The position numbers and the translations under genes are program-made. DNA of 64,000 nt from Taudactylus pleione. Lineage: Eukaryota > Chordata > Amphibia > Anura > Myobatrachidae. The first letter of the stretch is position 1, and every line of letters starts with the position of its first letter. The stretch covers positions 6,715,501-6,779,500 of the forward strand of contig JAUIMM010000213.1 of assembly GCA_031769625.1 (NCBI GenBank), written 5' to 3'. The notes beneath the pieces were generated by a model that was not told the DNA's origin, did not search any database, and saw only the letters and a list, made by a program, of their open reading frames with translations. This document shows positions 22,378 to 33,484 of this stretch, in pieces.

Positions 22378-22684
22378 CAGAACCTCTGGTACTCCGCTGA
22401 CAATGATCAATCAGGCACTCAGATTTAAATAGCACAATATGCCCAATACAGACATGACCGTTTTCAGGTGAATTTTTCTAAAATGCACAAAAATGGGGTA
22501 AATGATGTAGGACAGGTATTGCATTTATGGGAAAGTGCATTTGAACTTGCAGTTGTCTTAAAAGGTACATTAAATACAATTTTCTATAGTCCAAAATACT
22601 GTACATACTAATTGGCTGAAAAATAATTACTAAATTTTTCCAACATTACTTAAAAAAAAAATGTAAACAACCATTTGACACCTT

Positions 22685-23097
22685 GGAATGGGATGGGATT
22701 GGAATGCCGGCAGCTGCCGCACAGGATGAAAATCCTGACAGAGGCAGATAGGTATGCTAACCCCCCCTGAGCCCGAAACCAACTCTTCCTTAGTGTTGCC
22801 TAACCCCCCCCCCCTTACCACTACCTAAACCTAACCCTCTCAGTGGGGTGCCTCGCCCTAACCACCTCCCCCCCTTCCAAAAAAAAAAAAAAAACCTTGC
22901 GCTAACTGCCCTAAAGCTACCCCCCACCCCGGCTAACAGGATGGGCGTCCCTGACTTACCTTGTTCGGGCACACGTCGCCCTGGATTCTGAAGTCAGGAT
23001 TATGATAGGTGTCGGCATTTCGACGCCTATCATAAATCCATGGCCGGCATTCTGCTATCTGGATTGTGACAGTCAGCTGCCGGTCACATAACTACAT
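22685..23097. mobile_element. Telomere-motif MITE, copy T2
   Basis: GC-rich ends (gaatgccggcagctgcc / gtcagctgccggtcac) around C-runs and cctaaccctc/ccctaacc text. acttacctt at 22953 is aggtaagt on the other strand. Confidence 0.65.
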
Positions 23098-23108
23098 CCC
23101 CCTTTTAA

Positions 23109-23261
23109 GTAGGGATGTGCAGGTTCGGTTCTACTCGGTTCCGTTCGGGTTTTTTTACCGAATCTTATTGGGTATCAGCTATCACGAGTTTTGGATAGCC
23201 AATAAGATTCGGTAAAAAAAAACGAACAGAACAGAGTAGAACCGAGCCTGCACATCCCTAC
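23109..23261. mobile_element. Perfect hairpin MITE with TTTTAA duplication
   Basis: Ends gtagggatgtgcaggttcgg and its exact complement. The stem continues through ctactcggtt and ccgaatcttattgg. Flanked by ttttaa at 23103-23108 and 23262-23267. 153 bp, no coding content. Confidence 0.8.
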
Positions 23262-23549
23262 TTTTAAGTAACATCCAATATTTTGCTTGAGGCCACTAAC
23301 CACATTCTAATACTGTTCTGCTATGTTATTTGGCAATTTTGGGTGTTTCAGGGCGATTTTCCCACTTTTTCATACACTTCTCCCAGGTCACACATTGTAG
23401 AATTAACACAATTTTGCCTCAATTCCTAGGAATGACCATTTACATATGAATTGCAAAGGTCTTCAAGAAAAATTAGTTGCAATGTGTGCAAAATTTAAGT
23501 TGCAAATTTGCACTCCCAAACTCCCGCTGAATTGGATCTCTCCCCTCCC

Positions 23550-23815
23550 CAGTAAGAGAATTTGGGGGAAGAGGGGGAGTTCCTGGTAAATTAAGGAGGT
23601 AGGCATAATTTGTTCCTAGTTTTACAGAGTAGTACAAAAGAAAACATTTCATTTTGCAAAGCAACATTACTAAATGAGAGGAGTAGGTATATAAAAAGGG
23701 GAGCCAAGACGTACGCACAGCTATTTCTATTCTGCAAAAAAGAATTTAGGTCCAGTCTTTTTCTATACTTTTAATGGAGCACAATTTGTACCTTCCAGAT
23801 GCACTAAGATAGTAT
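23550..23815. other. No recognisable feature
   Basis: Unassigned non-coding sequence. Confidence 0.4.
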
Positions 23816-24077
23816 GGGGGGAATTTAATCGTTCACTCGTGCCTGCAGCTCCCATCTGAAGTGACAGGAGCTATTCAATTGGGCACCCAATATTTCTGCT
23901 CACATCCTCCTCAGGTGCAGAGCATTCATTGTGCCAAGTAATTTGCACAGGTTTAGCGGCTTTTCACATATGAATGCGACATGGACGAAAAGCAATGGAT
24001 TCCCACAGCACTTGCGTCCATCAGCAAAACAAATTAATATTGCCTGCGGGGCGCCCAAAAACAACTGAATACACACC
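23816..24077. mobile_element. MITE, GGGC..ATTCAATT group, diverged
   Basis: Left end ggggggaatttaatcg, right end caactgaatacacacc. Contains aggagctattcaattgggc. Confidence 0.5.
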
Positions 24078-24246
24078 TAAGTAAATTTCTATGTAAACAT
24101 TGCCCAGTAAAAAAGGTTAAGCACACAAAAATGTCACATGTAATAAAGACCATTCTAATGTACCCTAATGCATGATTCGAAGATGGAAGATTGAGACTAA
24201 ACCCAGTATTTTAGGCCAAAATATAAAAAACACACTGACTATTTTA

Positions 24247-24488
24247 GGGCGGTATTCAATTGCATCGCCCCCTACGCGCCTGACAGGAGCTATTGAATTG
24301 CTGCTTCTGTCAGCTGCCGGCGCACTATTTCAGGGGTGAGCTGAAATGGGCGAAAAGTGACCTGTTTGGGCACCCAAGTGGCACTCTTCGTGAACAGCGC
24401 GAAAATCTGCAACAACTGAATAGCGCCCCGCGAACTCCCGTCACTTTAGACGGAAAATCAGACGTGCTATAACAATTGAATACCGCCC
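24247..24488. mobile_element. MITE with gggcggtattcaattg ends
   Basis: Perfect ends gggcggtattcaattgc and its complement, preceded by TTA and followed by TAA. It has the common gacaggagctattgaattg module. Confidence 0.75.
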
Positions 24489-24938
24489 TAAGTGAAAGTG
24501 GTGGCATTTTTATGTATACATTTGAACAAGACTACAGGTTATTTCCACACATCTGCTTTGTCAAAAGGCATCTTCCCAGAGCAGATAAAAGGCATGCTCA
24601 GGGTCATTTGGGCACACTATTGTAAAACGGAGTTTTGCACTATGTATTGAGCATGCTTTGTCAATTACTTTCAGTATATGCCAGGAAACCTATAGCCAGT
24701 GCTTCCATTTAATATAAAAAAAAAAAAAAAAAGAAGTTTAGCACTGCTAGACAGTTCTGTACAAATCCCAGGTTCCACGTAGCCTCCCCTGGCTCCTGTA
24801 TACTCACCTGCAAATATTTTGTCTATTTACTATATTTCTCAAACATGGCACAATGAAAAACAAATAAAGCAGCATTATCAAGCAACTGTGGATGGCTGCC
24901 TGACTACACACACACTTCACGTGTTTTCTTAGCTGTAA
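24489..24938. other. Unassigned, with A-run
   Basis: A-run near 24718-24733. No gene signal. Confidence 0.4.
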
Positions 24939-25641
24939 GGAGGAGATTCAATTGTTTTTGTGCTGCGATCTCTAGTCACTCTAGAAAGGGCAATATTCCA
25001 TTTTTTTGTGCCAGCTGGACCAATTACATTTTGCGCATGTCACCCCCAAATGCACCGGGTTTAGCAGTCTGAAGTCCTGGTTAGAGTGCCCAAACTATCA
25101 CGGGTGCTCAAAACACTGAGTTTGAAGATTTCTGCTTGCCACCTCAGGAGGGAATCCGTATGAATGACCGCTGGCCATAGGGCCGGCGGTTCAAATCCCG
25201 ACGCCGGTAGACTGGCAAGGGGTGATGTTCGACAGTTTTACTTACCTTAATCCCCTGATACTACTCCCCCCCGCCTTACCCTCCTTTAGGGGTGCCTTAC
25301 CCTAACCCCCCCCATCCCTGCAGCCTAACCCTAAGTACCCCCCCCAAGAGCCCCTAACCTAACCCAACCCAACCCTCCACCCCCGCCTTACCTTCGTTCG
25401 GTATGCCGGGTGTCAGGCTCCCGGCGTAGGGATCATAGGCGTCGGGATTTCGACGCCCACCATTAAGACCCCTGCCGGGATTTGACAGTCGGGAAGCCAG
25501 CGGTCGGCATTTTCCTGACTGAATCCCCTCATGAGGGTGTGAGCAGAAACATGGGCACAAGCAGAATTCACGCCCGCTGGCAGCAACAATTGCATTGCAC
25601 GATGGCTGCTGTTGGCCGCACTAAAACAATTGAAACGCCCC
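24939..25641. mobile_element. MITE, GGGC..ATTCAATT group, split by T3
   Basis: Left end ggaggagattcaattgttt, right end aaacaattgaaacgcccc. The block tttctgcttgccacctcagg resumes as gtgtgagcagaaac on the far side of the nested element. Confidence 0.65.
25148..25530. mobile_element. Telomere-motif MITE, copy T3
   Basis: Starts aatccgtatgaatgaccgc and ends cattttcctgactgaatcccc. The middle has ccctaacccccc and aacctaacccaaccc. tacttacct at 25239-25247 and a second cttacctt at 25388 are splice-donor-like on the minus strand. Confidence 0.7.
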
Positions 25642-25989
25642 ACTAAAAGTCAGAAAACCACAATAAAAAGTTATGCTTTTGATCCCACTTATCTCTAACA
25701 TGTGAACTCCATGTTTAGTTTTTATGCATGATCTGTAGTTAGATGTGGTTCATTTACTATGCATTAAGTTTTATACAAATAAGGCTGTACAGAAATGGTC
25801 ATGCATTTAACCATTTTCCCAATACATGTGTGAATGAGCAACAATGTCTTTCCAATTCTAAGTAGGACTTAGTTCAAATTGCAAAAGTAGAGGTCCTATC
25901 AAATGTCTGTAATAAACCTATGTAAGCTACAACAAAAAACACACAGGAAACAAACCACAGGAGAGAAATACAAAATTAACCATTTCAGT
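25642..25989. other. No recognisable feature
   Basis: AT-rich, unassigned. Confidence 0.4.
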
Positions 25990-26335
25990 GGGCACAATTC
26001 AATTAAACACGTAGTGAATAGCACCGGGAATGAGCTCCTGGAGCTATTCAATTCTGCGCAATGTTAGGTCGGGCAAGGCTCATTCTCGCGCCTTAAACAG
26101 GGTGTTTAGGCACGAGAACAGGCATTCTCCGACTAAACTTCCCGGCGCAATGTTGTTTTCCCGGGCCAAAAAGGCAGAAAACCGCATCGCCCTGGACTTT
26201 TGTCGGATTTCTGCTCGCATCCCAAGAGGGACACAAGAAGAAATCCTTAGTCTGGCTTAGCAGCGCAAATGAATTGAATAGCTCCAGGAGCTGATTCCCA
26301 GCGCTATTCACTTTGTGTTGAATAGAATCGTGCCC
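25990..26335. mobile_element. MITE, GGGCAYGATTCAATT subfamily, AGT duplication
   Basis: Left end gggcacaattcaattaaac, right end gaatagaatcgtgccc, flanked by AGT on both sides. It is collinear with 16277-16623 along its whole length. Confidence 0.8.
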
Positions 26336-26429
26336 AGTGTGTTGCTGTGCTGAGTGTGGTCTGAATTCTACTTTGTCTCACAACATTATGGTCAGAGTTG
26401 TGACGTCACCATTTTAGTGCTTATTATGA

Positions 26430-26600
26430 AAAATAGGATTTTGGTACTTACCGGTAAATCCTTTTCTCTGATTCCACAGGGGACACTGGAGGTGCTTATG
26501 CTGGGGTATAGAGGCGTGGATAGCTGGAGCTGGCACTTTAAATTTAGAAGTGTGAAGCTCCTCCCCCTCTATTCCCCACCAGCCCTCAGTTTAGAAAATG
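26430..26600. repeat. DIRS 1 terminal repeat (3' side of element)
   Basis: Starts aaaataggattttggtactt. The first ~55 bp are complemented in the internal region. It extends further than the other terminal repeat, as in DIRS-1. Confidence 0.8.
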
Positions 26601-26719
26601 AAGACCGAGAGGAGATGGAGAACAACCGGAATGAAAGGAAGAGGATATCACACAAAACCATCCAACATATGGAACAAACTGAACAGGCAGGCGAAGAGCG
26701 CTGAGGTGGGCGTCCATTG

Positions 26720-26816
26720 TCCCCTGTGGAATCAGAGAAAAGGATTTACCGGTAAGTACCAAAATCCTATTTTCTCTTTCATCCACTAGGGGACACTGGA
26801 GGTGCTTACTCTGGGG
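26720..26816. other. DIRS 1 internal complementary region
   Basis: 26720-26773 complements the outer end at 26430-26485; 26774-26816 complements the outer end at 31905-31947. The two pieces meet at ttttctc. In DIRS-1 this region is thought to template joining of the ends into a circle. Confidence 0.85.
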
Positions 26817-26829
26817 ACGTCCCAAAGTT

Positions 26830-28126
26830 TTCCCCACAGGCGGGAGCGCTATGAGGAACCTGCAGTACAAGGCGGCAAAACATGATGCTGAAGCCGCAAG
26901 TTTATCAATTCTATAAAACTTCACAAAAGTGAGCACCAAAGACCAAGTGGGCGCACGGCACAATAGTAAAGTAGAGGCACCCCTACATGCCGCCCACGAC
27001 GTACCCACAGAACATGTGGAATGAGCAGACACGGACATAGGAGGCTGACGATCATTGCTGACATGAGCTTGACAGATTGTCAGTCTAAGCCAACATGCCA
27101 ACCCTGTTTGGACGCTGGCCAACCCTTCCGAACAGCCTTATAAAAGGACAAAAAAAAAAAAAACCCAACTCAGACTCGCGTAAGGACACCGTCCAAGCAA
27201 CATAGAGGTGGAGAGCTATAACCACATCCAGGGTAGAAGAAATACCAGAGTCCCCTACCAAAGAAGGTACCACAATAGGCTGATTTATGTAGAAAACAGA
27301 AAACCATAGGAAGGAAAGTAGCTTGCGTCCTGAGCCCCACCCTATTATCATGAAACACAAGGCTTATAAAACAGAGCCCCCAATTCAAACCCCTACGAGC
27401 AGTAGCCAAAGCCCGGAGGAGGACAGTCTTCCAAGACAAATACTTAATATCAACCTCTTGGGAGGTTCATGGTACTTTTGTTTCTTCAGTCTTCCAAGTA
27501 TAAGACTTAAGGAGCCATAGGTGGTACAAAGGGTGGCTGCACCCGCAACACCCCCTGAAGAAAATCTGCGTTGCAGGTAGGAGGGCCAACCTGCGTTTAA
27601 ATAAAATAGAAAGAGCAGAAATCTGCACTTTTAATGATCCTAGGCGAAGACTAGAATCTAATCCCGTTCGGAGAGAAGTAAAAACGGGATAACGAAACAC
27701 CCTTGACGGAAGGCCCCGACTAACACCATATGATAGAAGAGCGCCAGATGCAATGATAATGCGCATCCGAAACCAGTTTCCTGTAGCGAAGCATGGTGGG
27801 AATAACAGAGTCTGGGATGCCCTTCCATCTAAGATATCGGATTCAAGAACCACCCCGTTCCACGCAGTTGTGCTAAGTTGGGGTGAACTAAAGGACCCTG
27901 CTGCAGAAGGTCCGGATGAAGAGGAAGCAACCCGGATCAACTGCCAAGAAGGACCGAAGAACCAACTCCTCCAAGGCCAGTTTGGTGCCACGAGAATGAC
28001 TGGCGTTTTATTCGATTTAGTAGACAAAGGAATTAGTATCGGAGGAAACCGGTAAACCATGTAGTCAGTCCATGGAACTGTTACGGCGTCGACAGCCTCT
28101 GCCTGCGGATCCAGAGTTCTTGACAC
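26830..28126 (-). pseudogene. DIRS 1 tyrosine recombinase remnant
   Basis: Split over several frames. The N-terminal part (about 27467-27750) reads ...TSLRTGLDSSLRLGSLKVQISALS; the C-terminal part (26830-27060) reads HSTCSVGTSWAACRGAS, then FVKFYRID. The catalytic H-x-x-R box has Cys in place of Arg, and stops and shifts separate the parts. Compared with DIRS 2, the order and spacing are those of the recombinase. Confidence 0.75.
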
Positions 28127-28870
28127 GTATCCTGGTCACTTATGTTTAATCGAGATGCCATGAGGTTCGCCTGAGGACGACCCCAGTGCGTGAAACACAT
28201 GTGGGTGAAGCTTCCATTCCCCAGGATGGATATCCTGGTGACTTAGGCAATCTGCTTCCCAGTTGTCCACTCCCAGTATGAATACTGCCGACAGGATTAC
28301 TGACTGACTCTCGGCCCACTAGAAAATCTGAGATACTTCTCACATGGCCACACGACTTCGAGTGCCGGCCCGGCGGTTAATGTAAGTGACAGCCGTCACG
28401 TTGTCTGATAGAACTCGTACCAGACGGGACCTTAGAAACTGCGCTGCTTCTAGCCGAGCATGGGAAACATCTCCGAGTTCCAACACATTTATGGGCCACC
28501 TCCTCCTTTTCTGTAGGGACCACAGTTCACCATCCTCCGTGCTGGCGTCTGTCGTATCCACCAGAGGAGAGCCACCCTGGTTGCCAGGGCCAAATGGATC
28601 AGTTGATTTAGATGCAGGTGAGACCCTGATCCCTGTGTTAGCTGGAACACTCGGGAGTGGAATTGTCCGAATTGTAGTGCCTTGAAAGCAGCTACCATCT
28701 TCCCCAAGAGACGAAGACCGAGAAGCAAGGACACCCTCCTTAGTCTGAGGGCTAGCTGAAAGAGCAGCCGGATGCCAAGTCTTCCAAAAGGAAAAACCTC
28801 TGTAATGCCGATCTAGGATCATCCCCAGAACTGGAGTCTTTGGGACAGACTCGGATTGGGTTTCTTGAAA
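28127..28870 (-). pseudogene. DIRS 1 RNase H remnant and RT end
   Basis: The frame over 28340-28822 contains INVLELG..., then VLSDNVTAVTYINRRAGTRS, the RNase H block expected between RT and recombinase in DIRS elements. Just upstream, another frame reads INFKKPN...SQRLQF, the end of the RT thumb. Frames are shifted relative to each other. DIRS 2 lacks this module. Confidence 0.65.
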
Positions 28871-28879
28871 TTGATTATG

Positions 28880-29395
28880 TCAGTGAGGCATGGTCCAAGA
28901 GAAGTGGTCCGATGGAGCCTTGATTAACTGATCGACATGACAGACAATTTTAGTGAAAACACGGGGAGCCGAGGATAACCCGAACGGCAACGCTCGAAAC
29001 GGATGGTGAGTTTGCAAAATCGCAAAATGCAGTAAAGCCTGATGCGGTTCCCAATTTGGGACATGGTGATGCACATCCTTTATATACAGAGAAATGAGGA
29101 ACTCTGCCGGTTCGAAGCTTGCAATGACAGACTGAAGTGACTCCATAGTGAAACGATACAGCTTCAGATACTGTTTGAAGACTTTAGGTTTAACAGGGGC
29201 CTTGTCCGTGTACACCGGCAGACTCGTAGAGAAGAACCGATGTGGAGTGGAAACCTCGAAATCTATTCGGAGCCACACGGAAAGTAGCTTGCGAATCCAC
29301 GGATCTAAAGAGGTCTGGTTCCAAGCTTGTTGAAAAGTCTGTAAGCAAGGTCCCATCGCAGGAGATCCCAGGTGGGATGGGAGACAGTCAGCCAC
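28880..29395 (-). pseudogene. DIRS 1 reverse transcriptase remnant
   Basis: Contains SLYIKDVHHHVP (altered first catalytic block; DIRS 2 has SLDIQDAYLHVP) and FRALPFGLSSAPRVFTK. The frame ends soon after, and the YxDD block expected next is missing: sequence resumes at the thumb, pointing to a deletion of several tens of residues. Confidence 0.75.
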
Positions 29396-29559
29396 CTGTT
29401 GGTCGACTCGTCTTTGATCCTGTCGACGTGTAACTGTATGTGGGTGACCTCTACCTCTGCCACCCCTAATGTGCGAGGGGGTACACCTCTGGCCCTTTAA
29501 CGAAAGGGATGCATGAAAGGAATGAAATAAGGGACCAGTGTAAGTCCTCTTGGGTGACG

Positions 29560-29900
29560 GAGCATTCTAAAGAAGGAAAGAAGACTTACCCCCAGTGGCT
29601 TGGGATATCCATTTTTTCAGTTCTGGACTAAAAAGCATATCACCTGTGAACCGTAGACCCTCAACAGCCCGTTTGGAGTCTGCATCCGCCTGCCAAGAGA
29701 GCAAGCAGAGAACTCTGCGGGCAGAAACAGCAGAAGCGGACATACGAGCACTGATCTGACTGATATCATGTAAACTGCTGACTCACGGAGAGTTCTGCTA
29801 GTAATCGGAACTCTGCTCTAGAAGTATCCAAGCCCATAATCAACTGGTCCACCCAGCAATTACAGCATTGTTAACCCAGGCGCTTACAAGCGTAGGCCTA
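29560..29900 (-). pseudogene. DIRS 1 gag C-terminal remnant
   Basis: On the minus strand, SWQADADSKRAVEGLRFTGD near 29640-29700 matches SWKADADSKKGLEALPFTGE of the DIRS 2 gag-like protein. The N-terminal gag part is not recognisable. Confidence 0.65.
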
Positions 29901-30660
29901 AAATGGGCTCCTGCTGCTGTAAATGGATCGCAGTGTTTATTACAACTTGCGAGCAGAAGAGTTGGAGAGCCACAGTAGTATTATATGATCAGTAGGCAGC
30001 AGAAAAACAGCCACACACACACACACACACAACTATGTCAAAATGCTGCAAACCTTTACTGACTGATGCAGGAAGTGCTGCGACTTGTCCAGCAATCAGC
30101 CTATAGGCAGCCACAAGACTATAACCAATCACATCGCTGGTTACGTTAGTGGCCGGCAAAGGAATAGTTGTTTCCTTAAAAAAAAACAAAAAAAACAAAT
30201 GCATCTACTGGAGGAGGTGTTTTTCACTGTTCCATCATGGATAATGGAATTGGATAGCCAGAAGGAAAACAATGTGGATTTGGAACCGCTTATCCAGTTG
30301 CTTGTCTAGAAGTGGTTGTGTGAGCTGCAGGAACTACTTCCTCAGGTGGATTAAGGATCTGCCTGACAGCTAGAATTTTAAGGCTCCACCCAGAGTGACA
30401 CATTCTAAATCCGGCAGCGCGGAGCTGCGAGGGGTTCCTCATACGACTGGAGGACAGTCGGCAGAGGACGCTCACTGCAGGCTTATGATAGGCAGTGGAG
30501 GACAATGTAGAAGCGGTACACAATCTGTACCAGTCCAGATATTTGGTCAACCCTCCTACTCGCCGTCAATTCTGACGTTACAGCCGTCATAACTCCTGCC
30601 ATGTCAGCGGCCCATGGAGGAGTAGGCGATACAGTTATAGCTACAGAGGTTTATAATATA
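29900..30660. other. DIRS 1 eroded leader/gag region
   Basis: Contains a (CA)n run at about 30012-30032 and an A-rich run at 30178-30200. No frame is maintained. Probably the decayed gag N-terminus, possibly with unrelated insertions. Confidence 0.4.
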
Positions 30661-30669
30661 ATATATATA

Positions 30670-30807
30670 TAAAACCGGAACACCCGGAGGAAACCCACGC
30701 AAGCACAGTGAGAACATACAAACTCCACACCTAAGGGCCGTAGTGGGACCCACGACCTCAGCTTTGTGAGGCAGCAATGCTAACCATTACACCATCTGTG
30801 CTGCCCC
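30670..30807 (-). mobile_element. SINE fragment (head part) inside DIRS 1
   Basis: On the minus strand it starts ggggcagcacagatggtgta, continues atggttagcattgctgcctc (A-box region) and gaggtcgtgggtcccac (decayed B box), then gtttgtatgttctcactgtg and gtgggtttcctccggg. It is the 5' part of the SINE at 5933 and 55569. Confidence 0.75.
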
Positions 30808-31803
30808 TTGTGTTACTAAACAAGCATCACATAGCGTGGTGTCAACAGCAATTGGCTTAGTTTGTGGTTACATTTAGAACAACCAAATATTTTCTGATAA
30901 TTGGTATACACACAGCCACTCAAACAGAATCAGTACAGAGACAGAAGGCTAGTGGGAAACAGAGGAGGAGGTTCACACCACTCCCTCCCAATAATTCAGA
31001 TTCCCTGGACCTTGTACACCCCAGTGTTATCTTCACAGACCCTTTTGGAAAGGATCCTGTAGAAGGGGTGTGTGCCAGGAGATCATCCTTCTGCCCACAC
31101 TGTGTGGCTTCTGCACTCTAATGTAATGTGGAGAGATGCAGGTAGTGTTAGAAACGGCAGCCACGCTGTTGTAACAGCCGCTTGCCGCGTATAAAGAGAG
31201 AGCCCGCTCATTAGACTCCGCCCCCTTCCTCCTCCTGAGGCATGCAGTATGGCTGCTTAACGCTGGCCATATATGAACTTCCCCCTCTGACTGCCCCGCT
31301 TGCCGCTCTACTAGCGGGGAGAGGGGAGCCTGTGTACCGCTGGCTGCAACACCTGTCAACCCCTCTACAGCCCGCGATGTTCTAAACTAGCGGGGAGAGG
31401 GGAGACTTAGTAGATAGAAAGCCGCGCTGTAGCGCTGCTCTAAACCAGCGTCGGGAAGCAGGGCGGGAGACGGGGGATGCGCAGCTGAGTGTACTCACTG
31501 CGCTCCCCTCAGAGATCTCTTCTCTCGTTCAGCTCAGCACTTCTTCTTGTGACCTTGTCACTGTGTAGAAGTGTGCTGTGGCGATCAGGAGCTGTCAGTT
31601 GCTTTTAGGATAAGCACTGTGCACTCCTTCCTGCTCTACTAAGAACAGGGCGCCAGGTACCCGGGCCCCCACCTTTAGAGAGGTGGTGAAGGGTACCTAA
31701 TATATAGTGTAAAAGATGTAGTAAAAAAAAAACTAAACCTAAATTAAAATAAAAACAAAATGTATTGCTGGAGCACAGCAGATTGTGACCAGCTCCATGA
31801 GGC
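30808..31803 (-). other. DIRS 1 5' leader
   Basis: Non-coding, increasingly GC-rich toward the terminal repeat, comparable in position to the 0.9-kb leader of DIRS 2. No stable ORF. Confidence 0.5.
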
Positions 31804-31947
31804 ACATTTTCTAAACTGAGGGCTGGTGGGGAATAGAGGGGGAGGAGCTTCACACTTCGAAATTATTTAAAGTGCCAGCTCCAGCTATCCACGCCTCTAT
31901 ACCCCAGCGTAAGCACCTCCAGTGTCCCCTAGTGGATGAAAGAGAAA
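31804..31947. repeat. DIRS 1 terminal repeat (5' side of element)
   Basis: Complementary to 26440-26600, with about 15 mismatches or short gaps by eye. Ends gtggatgaaagagaaa. Confidence 0.8.
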
Positions 31948-32172
31948 TTGTGTATTATAAGGAATTATGCATGCCATAGTAGGACTTGCCAGGGTCATTA
32001 TAAGGTCACCTCAAATTTGTGGCACCCTGAGACTTGTGCTTTTCTATGGTCAGAACTCATCGACATCTAATATCCATATAAATTATAGTAGATGAATGAG
32101 TTAGCCACATCTTTGTATTATTGTATGCTAAATACACTATACCACTCTAATGAATCCATTAGAGAAAAAAAA
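31948..32172. other. No recognisable feature
   Basis: Unassigned. Confidence 0.4.
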
Positions 32173-32763
32173 GGGGGCGACACAATTCAATGAGTTTGGG
32201 AGCACAAATTTGTGACTTAAATATTGCACACATCACAAGTAACTTTCCTGAAGTACCCTCTCACATGTACATTCTACAGTGTGTGACCAGGAAGAAGCTT
32301 ATGAAGAAGTGAGGAAGTCACCCTGAACCCTTCCTCTCCAAAGTGCCAAATAACATAGCAGAATAGTATTAGAAGGTGGTTACTGGCCAGTAGCAAAGTC
32401 TTGGATGTTTTTTAAAGGATTCATATGGTTGATCTTTAAATGTTTTTGTCACATTGGAAAAATGGTAGGCAGCAAGTGTTTTTCAGCCAATTAAAGTCTG
32501 TACAGTATTTTTTGGGGGGTATAGAAAATTGTATTTAATGTTCTATTTCAGTGTTTTCAAGACAAGTTTGCAAAATGTTGGCAGCATGTTTGGGATATTC
32601 ACCTGAAAACAGTCATGTCAGTATTGGCCATATTGTGCTATTTAAATGCCTCCAATGGAGCAATTCAATTGCTTGACAGAATAAGCTCCTGACTAAAGTG
32701 ACCGGTAGCCAATACAATTATTTTGGGAGGCTAGCCCTTAGGCAAGCAGAAATCCGTGTAAAG

Positions 32764-33164
32764 CAGGGTGTGAAAAAAAAATAAAAAAAAAAATCATGAT
32801 TTAAAAAGATACCTTTTTTATTTAAATTGGATTTTTATTAAAATGATCAAGTAAACAAATAAACCAAGTAAAAACAATAATACAACATTCTTTTAAAAAA
32901 CTAACATTAATTTAAATGACTTGACAGTGTCACCATTAACCATGGCACAGCAAATTACACACAAACTGCAAAAGGAAAGAAACAGCAATGATGTTAAAAG
33001 TTACAATAGTCGGCAATTGCCTTGCTTGATTTGTAAATCTGAATAAGCCTACACAAGGTTTATTGAACACCTTTAAAAAAAATAAATAAAAAAACATGTT
33101 ATGCAGCTTTGTCAGTACCGAAGCGGTTTCTCAGTTATGACAGCACTAATAAATATATATATAT

Positions 33165-33263
<99 letters not shown>

Positions 33264-33484
33264 ACTTTCTATTGATGCTGGAGCTGTTAGCTATTGCTCT
33301 ACTGCTACCATATTTTCATTACCAGCTGCATTTTCTGAACCAATGTGCATTTTCCACAATACATTAAATATCTTATATATTATATATTTTTTTAAATAAT
33401 CATGTGATTTCAATCAATTATTTTTTTTTTTTCTCTTTAATTCATGAGATTTAAAATCAAGTTGATTTAAATCAGCACACCCTG
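32764..33484. mobile_element. TIR element with cagggtgtg ends and TAAAG repeat
   Basis: Starts cagggtgtg, ends cacaccctg; TAAAG flanks at 32759-32763 and 33485-33489. Both subterminal zones carry atgattt/gatttaaatca text in inverted orientation. The interior holds a long microsatellite. The CAG...CTG ends suggest hAT, but a 5-bp repeat is shorter than the usual 8. Confidence 0.65.
33151..33262. repeat. Compound (TA)n(CA)n(TA)n(CA)n microsatellite
   Basis: Two CA blocks and two TA blocks in tandem. They create open frames of repeated Tyr-Ile or Thr-His that are not genes. Confidence 0.95.

Larger units (their letters stand above)
21487..23549 (+). mobile_element. TIR element copy A, hosting three insertions
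   Basis: Diverged copy of the sequence at 32173-33898 (inverted) and 63123-63915. Starts after a G-run with aaattcaattcagcac and ends ctgaattggatct..cccc. Shared blocks are ttacacagg/ctccgcacaatc near the left, cagaacctctggta, ccatttgacacctt, ctgctatgttatttggcaat and ttcagggcgattttccc. The insertions are the retroposon 21729-22377, T2 at 22685-23097 and the hairpin at 23109-23261. Confidence 0.7.
26430..31947 (-). mobile_element. DIRS-type retrotransposon 1, decayed
   Basis: Inverted terminal repeats are at 26430-26600 and 31804-31947 (the pair includes cccctctattccccaccagc). An internal complementary region at 26720-26816 matches the complement of both outer ends. Coding remnants on the minus strand run gag, RT, RNase H, tyrosine recombinase. 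A SINE lies in the leader half. Many stops and deletions mean it is inactive. Confidence 0.85.

Noticed and set aside
33101..33399. Frames encoding Tyr-Ile and Thr-His repeats
   Set aside because: Direct translation of the TA/CA microsatellite.
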